Shown: in pieces, positions 6,320 through 14,301 of the stretch
Position numbering within the stretch: position 1 is the stretch's first letter
Layout: the number at the start of each line of letters is the position of its first letter
Source of the DNA: Syntrophorhabdaceae bacterium
GTDB taxonomy: Bacteria > Desulfobacterota > Syntrophorhabdia > Syntrophorhabdales > Syntrophorhabdaceae
Length of the DNA stretch: 32,630 nt
Reading direction: 5' to 3'
Assembly: GCA_035541755.1 (NCBI GenBank)
Contig: DATKMQ010000051.1
Coordinates: forward strand, 1 to 32,630
Translations under genes and position numbers: made by a program
Notes under the pieces: generated by a model
The model's database searches: none
What the model was told of the DNA's origin: nothing
What the model saw: the letters and a program-made list of their open reading frames with translations, nothing else

Positions 6320-8443
6320 ATGAAAATGAGACGCACTTTTGGTATTGGCATTGTTGCTACACTTCTTTTGGTACTCTGTTTCATCTCTTTCGGTTCGGCT
6401 GATCCGCTGGTTTCCAAACCCGGCGTATACAGCGGCTATTCCAACGTACTCTATGATGGGTGGGTCCGTTCCTCCCAGTATGTCACAGTACGGGATGGGA
6501 CCAAGATCGCTCTCGACATCTATCGCCCCACATTGAAAGGCGCGGTTGCAAATACTCCTTATCCGGTTATCTTTCAACAGACCCAGTATCGCCGGTCATA
6601 CTATGCGAACGGCAAACTTGTACTCCAGGGCACCAATCAGACCTACGTGGATTTCTTGACAAAATACGGCTATGTTTTTGCTGTGGCGGACGCCAGGGGC
6701 ATAGGCGCCTCCTACGGGCAACGTCGAGGTCCTTGGTCCAGGGAAGAAGCCTATGATACCTACGATATCATAGAGTGGCTGGCGGATCAGCCATGGAGCA
6801 ACGGCAATATCGGTATGTGGGGCCTTTCTTATATGGGTGGAACACAGGTCATGGCCGCCAGCACCATGCCGCCCCACCTCAAAGCCATTTTTCCCGCGCA
6901 GACACCATTCGACAACTATGATGAACTCCTTACCATCATACCGGCGAACGGACCTTTTGGAGAGCTTTCAAATGCGGCGACCGACCTGACCGCGGCCCCT
7001 GTGGACGCAGATACGGTCATTAATAGCTATGGCTATCCATCAATGCTGTATGCGGCTGTGCAGGAACACCTGCCCTATTACAACAGCATCCAGCAACTCG
7101 CCTTAAGCCTTGGCCAGACTGCACCGCCTTACAGCTCCGTGGGGCCCGCTCCGTACCGCGACAGCTACGCTCCTCTGGCTCATAGTCAGTATTACTACGA
7201 GAATAGTGCAAGCACTTACCTGCCAGAGATCAAACACTCTCACGTTGCTGTCTATAATATGGGATACTGGAATAACTGGTTGAGGCGGGGCAGCATTTCG
7301 GCCTTCGAGAATTTTCGAAACCCGAGCAAACTGATACTGACAGCCACATCATCGACACCTTCATTCAGCTTCGTATCGGAACACCTTCGCTTCTTCGACT
7401 ACTGGCTGAAAGGTATCAATAACGGTATCATGGGGCAGCCTCCCATCTACTACAATACTCTGACCGATGGTGCGGAAGGCACAGGCTGGCACTATGCCTG
7501 GAAGTGGCCGCTACCTAACGAGAAGCGTACCAGATACTACTTACAGGCCGGTCCGTCGGGAAGTACAAACCCCGGCGTTAACGACGGAGTGCTGAGCCGA
7601 ACCGTTCCCACGGGAACCAGCGCGCAGGACGACTACACCGTCTTCTACGGCATCACCCCGGCAAATCAAGATGCCAAAGGCATTACCTACACCACCGATC
7701 CTTTGACTGCTGATATGGAGATAACGGGCCATCCCGTGGTCCATCTCTGGATTTCATCCACTCAGACGGACGGTGACTTTGTGGCTTCTCTTGAAGAAAT
7801 AACCGCCGCGGGAAAGGCTACCGTGGTTGCAAGCGGCTCTCTCAGGGCATCGCTCAGAAAAATCGTCTTCCCGCCTTACAACTACATGGGGCTTCCCTGG
7901 CGTCGTGCGCTTGAGGCCGACGAGCAAAAGCTCACCCCGGGCACTCCTGTGGAACTCAAATTTGACCTTTTGCCTCTCTCCAACGTGTTCAGCAAAGGAA
8001 ACCGTATAAGACTCACTATCGTCTGTGACTCCTCACCCAACACGCCGCACCTGTCACCTGTACCCGTTGTGAGTATCTATCGCAACATGGCCATGGCCTC
8101 TTACATCACTCTTCCAGTCACCACCGACCCCATCAGGGTTAGAGCCGATGTAAAGCCTGACATGATCAATCTCAAGAGCCACGGAGAGTTCACCGTTGCC
8201 ATTACGCCACCCTACAGGCTCGGGAAGGGGTATGGCGCGCGCGATATCGACATAAGTACTCTGCGGTGCAACGGCGCTCCCGCCGTCAGAGGAACCGTCG
8301 AACGTGACACCCTTATTGCAAAATTCAATACGCAGGATCTCGTCGGTACGTCAGCTGGACCGGCGGCTACCTTTAGCGTAACAGGCAAGTTCAACTATGA
8401 TATCCCCTTTTCAGGCACAGACAAGGTGAGGGTAATGAAGTAG
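6320..8443 (+). CDS. Exported CocE/NonD-family paralogue with a degenerate catalytic triad
   Basis: A 707-residue protein from ATG 6320 with an AGGAGGATCAG ribosome site nearly identical to that of the gene at 2717. Residues 1-27 are a signal peptide very like that of the first paralogue. The elbow G-M-W-G-L-S-Y-M-G-G keeps the serine (Ser170). In a gap-free alignment of the acid-to-base segment, the aspartate of G-W-Y-D becomes asparagine (Asn319 in G-Y-W-N-N) and the histidine of P-F-G-H-F becomes serine (Ser345 in A-T-S-S-T). The jelly-roll domain (~405-605) is well kept (H-P-V-V-H-L-W, D-G-D-F-V-A-S-L). Residues ~608-706 form an extra beta-rich module, with P-D-M-I-N-L-K-S-H-G and F-S-G-T-D-K-V-R-V, of a kind seen at the ends of extracellular proteins. 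It may be a non-catalytic binding protein or may use different residues. Confidence 0.85.
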   Translation: MKMRRTFGIGIVATLLLVLCFISFGSADPLVSKPGVYSGYSNVLYDGWVRSSQYVTVRDGTKIALDIYRPTLKGAVANTPYPVIFQQTQYRRSYYANGKLVLQGTNQTYVDFLTKYGYVFAVADARGIGASYGQRRGPWSREEAYDTYDIIEWLADQPWSNGNIGMWGLSYMGGTQVMAASTMPPHLKAIFPAQTPFDNYDELLTIIPANGPFGELSNAATDLTAAPVDADTVINSYGYPSMLYAAVQEHLPYYNSIQQLALSLGQTAPPYSSVGPAPYRDSYAPLAHSQYYYENSASTYLPEIKHSHVAVYNMGYWNNWLRRGSISAFENFRNPSKLILTATSSTPSFSFVSEHLRFFDYWLKGINNGIMGQPPIYYNTLTDGAEGTGWHYAWKWPLPNEKRTRYYLQAGPSGSTNPGVNDGVLSRTVPTGTSAQDDYTVFYGITPANQDAKGITYTTDPLTADMEITGHPVVHLWISSTQTDGDFVASLEEITAAGKATVVASGSLRASLRKIVFPPYNYMGLPWRRALEADEQKLTPGTPVELKFDLLPLSNVFSKGNRIRLTIVCDSSPNTPHLSPVPVVSIYRNMAMASYITLPVTTDPIRVRADVKPDMINLKSHGEFTVAITPPYRLGKGYGARDIDISTLRCNGAPAVRGTVERDTLIAKFNTQDLVGTSAGPAATFSVTGKFNYDIPFSGTDKVRVMK

Positions 8444-8456
8444 AAAGCTTTAACAC

Positions 8457-8494
8457 GTTTTGACCAGGGGCGTTAAAACGCCCCTGGTCAAAAC
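8457..8494. terminator. Strong 18-bp hairpin terminator
   Basis: A perfect 18-base inverted repeat, GTTTTGACCAGGGGCGTT (8457-8474) with its exact complement at 8477-8494, separated by AA. It starts 13 bases after the stop of the second CocE-type gene. The A- and T-rich outer ends could let it terminate from either direction. Confidence 0.85.
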
Positions 8495-8535
8495 AAAAAG
8501 TCAGGAGTGCAATCTGTAGCAGATAGCTATACAGA

Positions 8536-8559
8536 GGGGAACGGGACAACCCGTTCCCC
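8536..8559. terminator. Second hairpin downstream of the hydrolase locus
   Basis: Perfect 10-base stem GGGGAACGGG (8536-8545) / CCCGTTCCCC (8550-8559) with an ACAA loop, followed by TGTCATTTCTCATTTG on the plus strand. Together with the hairpin at 8457-8494 it insulates the plus-strand hydrolase locus from the convergent minus-strand genes. Confidence 0.65.
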
Positions 8560-8608
8560 TGTCATTTCTCATTTGTTCACAATCATCTTTTTCTGGTATG
8601 AAGTGAAT

Positions 8609-9061
8609 TCACAAAATACGAGGCGAAGGAGCATGGTTGTTATGCGTATGGACAAACGCGTGTTCGGGAACCGCATCTGCGGCGGGCTGTTTCGCCTCGC
8701 GCTGCTCCATGTATGCATATACACATCCGCGCCAGCAAGGCTCACAGTCCATCCACATCTGCTTCTTCCACTCCACGCCTTTGTCCATCCACTCCGCGAT
8801 TGCGGCGCTCTCCTGCAATCGCGGAATCGTCGAGGAATATACGTGGACTTTGCGCTCACGCGCTTCGATCAATACCATTGCATGGATTGTCGCCCTCGCC
8901 TCCCCTGGCTCGGCCGCCAAAAACAGCAAACGGCAAATGTTATCAAATGCACCTTGGTATGGGATCAACAACGCTCTCTGGCCGAAGCTATTTTCGATGG
9001 ATAACGCGAAAAGCGAAGGCCGGGGTTCGTAGGCGTACTGTTTCGTACGTCGAAGAATCAC
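8609..9061 (-). CDS. Doubtful orphan protein downstream of moaA
   Basis: A 150-residue minus-strand frame from a GTG at 9061, with no clear ribosome site. Overlapping frames on both strands are open in the same region, so coding is uncertain. This frame has the most protein-like composition: a charged middle (A-E-P-G-E-A-R, E-A-R-E-R-K-V-H-V) and a C-x2-C-x3-C cluster (D-C-E-P-C-W-R-G-C). It resembles no family I know. It would follow moaA in the same direction but lies beyond the inverted repeat at 9111-9161. The alternatives are a decayed gene or non-coding DNA; the plus-strand frames here are rich in Arg, Pro, Ser and His and look like shadows. Confidence 0.3.
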   Translation of the reverse strand: MILRRTKQYAYEPRPSLFALSIENSFGQRALLIPYQGAFDNICRLLFLAAEPGEARATIHAMVLIEARERKVHVYSSTIPRLQESAAIAEWMDKGVEWKKQMWMDCEPCWRGCVYAYMEQREAKQPAADAVPEHAFVHTHNNHAPSPRIL

Positions 9062-9110
9062 GGCCCGCTGATTGACAAAGTTAGCCGCGAAAAGAGCGAG
9101 GCCTTATGCG

Positions 9111-9161
9111 GATTACTCACTAATGGCGCGGAAATCATTTCGCGCAATTAGTGAGTAAATC
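9111..9161. terminator. Long imperfect hairpin at the end of moaA
   Basis: Arms of about 25 bases (9111-9135 and 9137-9161) pair with one mismatch and two single-base bulges; the core ACTCACTAAT / ATTAGTGAGT is perfect. It overlaps the moaA stop codon (9160-9162). On the minus strand it would end the molybdenum-cofactor transcript, although no good U-tract follows. A small mobile-type inverted repeat is the alternative. Confidence 0.55.
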
Positions 9162-10140
9162 AACCGCCAATGCTACGCAAGCTGCGCTGACATTTTCGGA
9201 TAAGCCCCATCTCCAGCTTCTTCTCCGGCTTCACCCGCACAACCTCTTTCACGAATTGAGCAATCTCGTCATCGGTCTCGCCGCTCCTCAAAAGCGCCTT
9301 CACGTTATACTCCGTATCGGAGAAAAGACAAGGCCGTATCATACCGCTGGAGGTGAGCCTGATCCTGTTGCATTCAGCACAGATGTGCGTAGATACGGGA
9401 CTGATGAAGCCTACCTTACCTGAACCTCCTTCGATATCGAACATGCGCGCCGGTCCCTTGTCCCGGCTCACAGAAGGTATAAGATTATAGGCGGTCCTTA
9501 TCACGTCCTCTATCTGCTGAGATGTAATAATCTCCGTACTGTTCCACAGTGAGGCATCGCCGAAAGGCATGAACTCGATGAAGCGCACGTGGTGGTTCCA
9601 CTTCTTAGCCGCTTTCACAAAATTGAGTATCTCGTCATCGTTGAACCCTTTTATAATGACCGTATTGATCTTGATCGGGTCGAGGCCCGCGTAGATGGCC
9701 TTCTCAATGCTCATGATCACCTCGTCGAAGGCGTCGACGCCGGTGATGTAGGCGAACCTGTCTTTCTTCATAGTATCGAGACTGATGTTGACACGCGTAA
9801 GCCCAGCCTCCCTGAGTTCCACGATCTTTTCACCGAGAAACACGCCGTTGGTGGTGAGGCTCACGTCCTCTATGCCCTCTACACTGTTTATCTCCCGTAG
9901 CAGGTAACCGATGCCTTTTCTCGCCAGGGGCTCGCCACCGGTCAACCGAACCTTCTTTACGCCGAGGCGTGCAGCGATTCTTACAAAGCGAAGTATCTCT
10001 TCATAGGAGAGAATCTCCGTGTGAGGGATGAAGTCGAAGGACCCGTCCACGCAATATTTGCAGCGCAGGTTACACCTGTCCGTCACCGATATCCTTATGT
10101 AATTTATCGTGCGATCATAGGTATCAATTAGATTACTCAT
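9160..10140 (-). CDS. moaA: GTP 3',8-cyclase MoaA
   Basis: A 326-residue radical-SAM enzyme that starts molybdopterin synthesis by converting GTP to 3',8-cyclo-GTP. The ATG at 10140 is chosen because the family begins L-I-D-x-Y-x-R-x-I-N-Y; the frame is open a further 17 codons upstream. The radical-SAM cluster motif C-N-L-R-C-K-Y-C gives Cys23, Cys27 and Cys30. The C-terminal GTP-binding cluster motif C-A-E-C-N-R-I-R-L plus Cys271 gives the C-x2-C-x13-C pattern (254, 257, 271). The chain ends in the conserved Gly-Gly tail needed for activity, so it is full length. It is the last recognisable gene of a minus-strand unit with two moeA genes. The product would supply Mo- or W-dependent oxidoreductases, which are common in anaerobes. 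Confidence 0.96.
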   Translation of the reverse strand: MSNLIDTYDRTINYIRISVTDRCNLRCKYCVDGSFDFIPHTEILSYEEILRFVRIAARLGVKKVRLTGGEPLARKGIGYLLREINSVEGIEDVSLTTNGVFLGEKIVELREAGLTRVNISLDTMKKDRFAYITGVDAFDEVIMSIEKAIYAGLDPIKINTVIIKGFNDDEILNFVKAAKKWNHHVRFIEFMPFGDASLWNSTEIITSQQIEDVIRTAYNLIPSVSRDKGPARMFDIEGGSGKVGFISPVSTHICAECNRIRLTSSGMIRPCLFSDTEYNVKALLRSGETDDEIAQFVKEVVRVKPEKKLEMGLIRKCQRSLRSIGG

Positions 10141-10265
10141 ACCAATTTGCCTTTTACACGCCCCGCCTTGCTTTTTTCCTCCCTCGTCCATCGTCCAAGC
10201 AAAGCGATCATCCCGGGTCTAGCCTTTTACTCTAATCCTTAATCCCCGGCCCCTGAACCGTGGTT

Positions 10266-12173
10266 TTATCCTTGCTCATATTTGATCTTTCCCGTCTGCC
10301 CCGTATTGTAACCTCCCAGGGCGTCCACCCTTTGCCTGAAAGCCTTGGAAGCGATGACGTCCATCAATACGGAAAACCTTCCGTCGCTTGCAAATTCCAT
10401 AGTCACGAGAAGATCATACTCCTCTTCAGCCAGGGGAATGAAATCAAGCGAGAAGGCTCTCGCCACCGAATAAATGCCTATTCCGACATCCGCTATGGAT
10501 TCTTTGATCAAGACCCCTACTGCGGTATGAGAAGATTCTTCTCTATCATACCCGCTGATCAGTTCTTTTTCAAGGCCCTGTTTGGAGCAGAGCGAATCAA
10601 AGAGAATTCTTGTGCCGGAACCGACCTGTCTATTTACGAACCGTATGTCTGATCTGACAAGGTCCCGTATGCCGGCGATACCCCTGGGATTACCCTTTTG
10701 AATCAAGAGTCCTTGTGTCCTCTTTGCCACATGAATCAGCCTCACAGCTTTATGAGGGAGGTATCGTTTAATGGCGGGCACGTTATAGATCTTTTCCTGT
10801 TCATCAAGGATATGGGTGGTGGCGAGCGGTGTGATCCCCTTCGCAAGCGCCAGGATGCCCGAGAGACTTCCCGTATGTGTGGAAATGAGGTCCATCCCCG
10901 GGTGGTCTGTCTTAATAATGTCCCGCATCACGTCAAGAGAAAGGTCGTGACTCCCGATAATATGAATCCGCTCCGCGATCTCTTCTTCATTTCTCAAAAG
11001 CTCGCAGGCTACCGTTTCGCCCTCTTCGTATCCTTCTATGTGCTCGGGTATCCTCACGATCCCGTCGGCTTTGGCCAGAGACGAAAAGGCGCTTGCTCCC
11101 CTGCTCAAAGGGATAGCGAAATATTCACCCTTATTTCTCATAAGGTTCACCCGAACAATCTCCTCGATACCGATGCGGGAGGCCATCTTGTAGGCTGTAA
11201 CACAGGCGATGCTCTTCGTGTATGTCTTGATGCGCATGAGTTGTTCGTAGAGCGGTACAAGAAAGGTTTTGAATGTCACGACCGCCGACACGGGATAACC
11301 GGGGATACCGAAGATGGGCTTACCGTGGGCCACGCCGAACAGGGCAGGCTTACCCGGCATCATGGAGACACCGTGGAACACAAGCGTACCCAGCTGACTC
11401 ACCACTTCTTCCGTGTAGTCTTCGCGGCCTGCGCTTGATCCGGCGTTAACGAGCACCACATCATGCGCGCCTGTGGCGTCCGTGACAGACTTCAGGAGCT
11501 CTTCCCTGCTGGAAGCGATGGGCCACAGGAAGGCCTCATAGCCTGTTTCTTCGGCAAGCTGTTTTAAGGTATAGGAGTTGAAATCAATGAGCCTTGGCTC
11601 ACCCCTCGGCTCAAGAGACTCTTTGAAAATGTCGATGAGTTCTTTGCCCGTGGGGATGATGGCGATACGGGGCCGTCTTCTCACGTGGACATGTGTTACA
11701 TCCGCCGAAATAATCATCCCGATATCAAGAATGGTGATTCTGTGATTGGAGGGCAAAAGCATATCGCCTTCGATAAGGTCTTCACCCACCATACGCACGT
11801 TCTGCCAGAGATGAACGGGCTTTCTCACAGTAATATGACCGGAATGCTCTTCGGCGTCTTCGACCATGATCACAGCGTTCGTTCCCTGCGGCAGAAGGTC
11901 GCCCGTGTTCACGGGGGTTGCGTCATTTTTTCTGTCAAGGTTCACCGGGTTTGAGAGATCGGCTCCACGGGTCTTTTCGAATAAGACCGCATACCCGTCC
12001 ATGGCCGCGCACATAAAAGGCGGGTTCGAAACCTTCACGTGGACCGGCCTCGTGGTTATCCTTCCCTTGCATGTATAGACCGGAAGATATTCTTCGTCAT
12101 CGATGGTCCCCACATTCTCGAGGACCTGTTTCACCGCTTCGTCTGACTTCAATGTTTTCAAATATCGTTTCAT
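10266..12173 (-). CDS. moeA: MoeA fused to a periplasmic-binding-protein-like domain
   Basis: A 635-residue protein. Residues 1-~400 are MoeA (molybdopterin molybdenumtransferase): N-terminal A-A-M-D-G-Y-A-V, the middle P-T-G-K-E-L and N-A-G-S-S-A-G-R-E-D-Y, M-P-G-K-P-A-L-F-G and G-I-P-G-Y-P, and a domain-IV tail. Residues ~410-620 form a substrate-binding domain of the PBP-like type (H-D-L-S-L-D, H-T-G-S-L-S-G, R-Q-V-G-S-G-T-R, D-V-G-I-G-I-Y). This fusion is known in archaea and anaerobic bacteria and is thought to bind oxyanion or cofactor. It follows the single-domain moeA by 58 bases. Two MoeA paralogues side by side may divide molybdenum from tungsten insertion, or adenylate binding from metal insertion; that is inference. 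In the usual G-G-S-S motif the first glycines read N-A-G-S-S. Confidence 0.93.
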   Translation of the reverse strand: MKRYLKTLKSDEAVKQVLENVGTIDDEEYLPVYTCKGRITTRPVHVKVSNPPFMCAAMDGYAVLFEKTRGADLSNPVNLDRKNDATPVNTGDLLPQGTNAVIMVEDAEEHSGHITVRKPVHLWQNVRMVGEDLIEGDMLLPSNHRITILDIGMIISADVTHVHVRRRPRIAIIPTGKELIDIFKESLEPRGEPRLIDFNSYTLKQLAEETGYEAFLWPIASSREELLKSVTDATGAHDVVLVNAGSSAGREDYTEEVVSQLGTLVFHGVSMMPGKPALFGVAHGKPIFGIPGYPVSAVVTFKTFLVPLYEQLMRIKTYTKSIACVTAYKMASRIGIEEIVRVNLMRNKGEYFAIPLSRGASAFSSLAKADGIVRIPEHIEGYEEGETVACELLRNEEEIAERIHIIGSHDLSLDVMRDIIKTDHPGMDLISTHTGSLSGILALAKGITPLATTHILDEQEKIYNVPAIKRYLPHKAVRLIHVAKRTQGLLIQKGNPRGIAGIRDLVRSDIRFVNRQVGSGTRILFDSLCSKQGLEKELISGYDREESSHTAVGVLIKESIADVGIGIYSVARAFSLDFIPLAEEEYDLLVTMEFASDGRFSVLMDVIASKAFRQRVDALGGYNTGQTGKIKYEQG

Positions 12174-12231
12174 ATTGGCATCCGCTCGACGAGGCCATCA
12201 AACCCCTGATTCGCGGCCCCACATCCGCCTA

Positions 12232-13446
12232 TCAAAAGAAGTAAACCTCAACGGTTTCTCCCTTCTCCAGGCCTTCGGTTCCCTGGGGCACGATGATATA
12301 CCCAGCGGCATGAGCCAGCGAGGAAACCACGGCCGATTTGGAGAAGATTGGCACGACGCTCACGCCCGCGGCCGCCCTTTCCAATCTCACCGGCACATAC
12401 TCTTCGATACCGTAGGACGAAGGCACGTTGGTTGCCAGTACGCCCTGCGTAGTGATTTCTTGGCCCCGGGTCTCACCCTGAAGCCTTGTCGCAAGCGGCG
12501 CGACGAAACGCACCGCCACCATGGCACATGAGGCGGGATGTCCCGGGAGTCCGAATATGGGCTTTTCCAAAAGCCTTCCGAATATGGTCGGCTTCCCCGG
12601 TTTTATATTGATTCCGTGGAAGAGAATCTCACCACCAAGCTTTTCAATGGAGTCAGTTATAAAATCTCTCTCGCCTTTGGAGCTCCCTCCCGAAATAAGT
12701 ATCATATCATAGGCTCCGGCCGATTGGAGCTTTTCCGTTATCTCGCCGATCTCATCCGCCACATGCCCCAGGAACTCGCAACGGGCTCCTGTCTTTTCCA
12801 CAAGGGCCGTTACTGTGTAGCGGTTAATATCCCGGACCTTCCCCGGTGAGGGTATCTCATCAACGGCGACAATTTCGTCACCCGTGGAGATAAGGGCAAT
12901 GCCGGGCCTCTCATAGACCGGGATGCTCGATTGACCGAGCGCCGCGAGTACGCCCAGATCGAAGGCTGTTAACTTCCTGCCCATCTCAAGGACAATGACG
13001 CCTTCCTTAATGTCTTCTCCCTCATGGCAGACATGTTCGCCCTCATAGACCGTTCTCGTTATCTCTACGCCGTCCGTAACCTGACGGGCGTATTCCTGCA
13101 TGACAACGGCGTTCGACCCAGAAGGCATCATGGAGCCGGTGCTTACATAAACACAATCGCCGCCACTTATCCTCCCCTCTGCCTGCTCGCCAATCCGCAC
13201 GGCCCCTGTCCTGATAAGAAAGAGAGGGTTCGTCTCTGTCGCCCCCTGTGTGTCCCTTGATCGCACAGCGTACCCGTCGACAAGGGAACGTGCAAAGGCA
13301 GGTATGGATTCGCTCGAAACAATATCTCGGGCAAGTACCCTGGCATAGGCATTATCGATATGGACCGTCTCCGTGCGCGGGCTCAGAGAAAAGGTATCGA
13401 GTATGCGGCAGGCCTCGCTTGCTGTTATTGCTTTGAGAAAATCCAT
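12232..13446 (-). CDS. moeA: Molybdopterin molybdenumtransferase MoeA
   Basis: A 404-residue protein of normal MoeA length; it inserts molybdate or tungstate into adenylated molybdopterin in the cytoplasm. It shows the N-terminal V-D-G-Y-A-V motif, the MoCF-biosynthesis core I-S-T-G-D-E-I-V and V-R-D-I-N-R-Y, then I-S-G-G-S-S-K-G-E-R-D-F, P-G-K-P-T-I-F-G and G-L-P-G-H-P-A-S, with a short domain IV at the end. It is the first gene of the minus-strand cofactor unit and has a consensus promoter 20 bases upstream. The Shine-Dalgarno is weak, and the short 5' UTR suggests modest translation. Confidence 0.95.
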   Translation of the reverse strand: MDFLKAITASEACRILDTFSLSPRTETVHIDNAYARVLARDIVSSESIPAFARSLVDGYAVRSRDTQGATETNPLFLIRTGAVRIGEQAEGRISGGDCVYVSTGSMMPSGSNAVVMQEYARQVTDGVEITRTVYEGEHVCHEGEDIKEGVIVLEMGRKLTAFDLGVLAALGQSSIPVYERPGIALISTGDEIVAVDEIPSPGKVRDINRYTVTALVEKTGARCEFLGHVADEIGEITEKLQSAGAYDMILISGGSSKGERDFITDSIEKLGGEILFHGINIKPGKPTIFGRLLEKPIFGLPGHPASCAMVAVRFVAPLATRLQGETRGQEITTQGVLATNVPSSYGIEEYVPVRLERAAAGVSVVPIFSKSAVVSSLAHAAGYIIVPQGTEGLEKGETVEVYFF

Positions 13447-13465
13447 AGAAAATACCGTTGCACTT

Positions 13466-13494
13466 AATATAGGTGATTAGGCCGGATAAGTCAA
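13466..13494 (-). promoter_or_regulatory. Sigma-70 promoter of the moeA-moeA-moaA unit
   Basis: Read on the minus strand: -35 TTGACT (13489-13494), a 17-base spacer, -10 TATATT (13466-13471). Five of six -35 bases and five of six -10 bases match consensus. Transcription would begin around 13459, giving a leader of roughly 13 bases before the ATG at 13446. Confidence 0.75.
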
Positions 13495-13521
13495 AAAGAT
13501 GGGTCGGTGTGCAATTCCATC

Positions 13522-13550
13522 TTGTTTATCACTGGCAAAACATGTATTAT
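13522..13550 (+). promoter_or_regulatory. Sigma-70 promoter of the PIN/NYN-like gene
   Basis: -35 TTGTTT (13522-13527), 17-base spacer, -10 TATTAT (13545-13550). It starts about 27 bases from the divergent moeA promoter, so the two could share regulatory sites. Confidence 0.6.
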
Positions 13551-13569
13551 AAAGATTAAAGGGGATTTC

Positions 13570-14172
13570 ATGAAGAGGGTAATCTTAGTTGATTTCGAAA
13601 ACATACAGAAACTCGACTTCGAGCACATAGACACCACGAATACGGATATTTTGATCTTTGTGGGCCGCTCCCAGACGAAAATACCTTTTCAGCTCGTGGA
13701 GAAGGCGCAGGGCTTCGGTGAACGTCTGAAGTGGCTGAAGATCGCGGGCGATGGCAAGAACAACCTCGATTTTCATCTCGCCTTCGAGTTGGGGAGACTC
13801 GTAGAACAATGGAACAACCAGGTCGAGCTTATCATCCTCTCCAAAGATAGCGGATACGATTCCCTGATCAGATATGTCAACGATATTGGCGTCCAGACAA
13901 AGAGGATCGCAAACCCGGCCGAACTGTCCGACAGTACCAAACAGCTTCCCACGTCAAATTTTACCGGCACCATCGTGGCGAACCTGCGTAAAATCAACGT
14001 GCAGAAGCTTCCCCGGACCAGGACCACATTAAAAAAGCATATCGCCTCACTTCTGCGGGATAAAGCCAACTCGGCCGAGATCGACCTGATCATCGAAGAA
14101 ATGTTTGTCAAAGGTCTCTTGACGCTCACCAACAATCGTCTCAAGTACTCCATGGACCCGGCGGAGTCTTGA
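13570..14172 (+). CDS. PIN/NYN-like nuclease domain protein
   Basis: A 200-residue protein from ATG 13570, preceded by AAAGGGGA. The N-terminal ~120 residues have PIN-fold acidic residues in order: Asp8 in I-L-V-D-F-E-N-I-Q, Asp67 in N-N-L-D-F-H-L-A-F-E-L-G, and Asp93/Asp97 in S-K-D-S-G-Y-D-S-L-I. This spacing is typical of PIN-like or NYN proteins, which are metal-dependent RNases or structure-specific nucleases. Residues ~145-195 form a helical tail resembling a small winged-helix or OST-HTH-like module. The gene stands alone, divergent from the cofactor operon, with no antitoxin-like partner next to it. A toxin-antitoxin role is therefore not supported, and its RNA target is unknown. Confidence 0.78.
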   Translation: MKRVILVDFENIQKLDFEHIDTTNTDILIFVGRSQTKIPFQLVEKAQGFGERLKWLKIAGDGKNNLDFHLAFELGRLVEQWNNQVELIILSKDSGYDSLIRYVNDIGVQTKRIANPAELSDSTKQLPTSNFTGTIVANLRKINVQKLPRTRTTLKKHIASLLRDKANSAEIDLIIEEMFVKGLLTLTNNRLKYSMDPAES

Positions 14173-14301
14173 GCCCCATGCTATCGACACGTTAAGAATA
14201 ATGAAGGGCAGGCAATAAGGAGCGCGGGATCAACCCGTAGCGGAACCGCCGCATCGCATTCATATCGGCATGTATGGACTAATCGGATAGAACAGGTTTA
14301 C

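Noticed and set aside
8507-9075. Several overlapping plus-strand frames between the hairpins and moaA
   Set aside because: Composition is rich in Arg, Pro, Ser and His, none has a ribosome site, and they are antisense to the more protein-like minus-strand frame.
10698-11438. A 246-codon plus-strand frame inside the moeA-PBP gene
   Set aside because: It is the antisense shadow of a well-conserved coding region with clear MoeA motifs.
13570-14172. PIN-type toxin of a toxin-antitoxin pair
   Set aside because: The protein is larger than VapC toxins and has no small antitoxin-like gene on either side.
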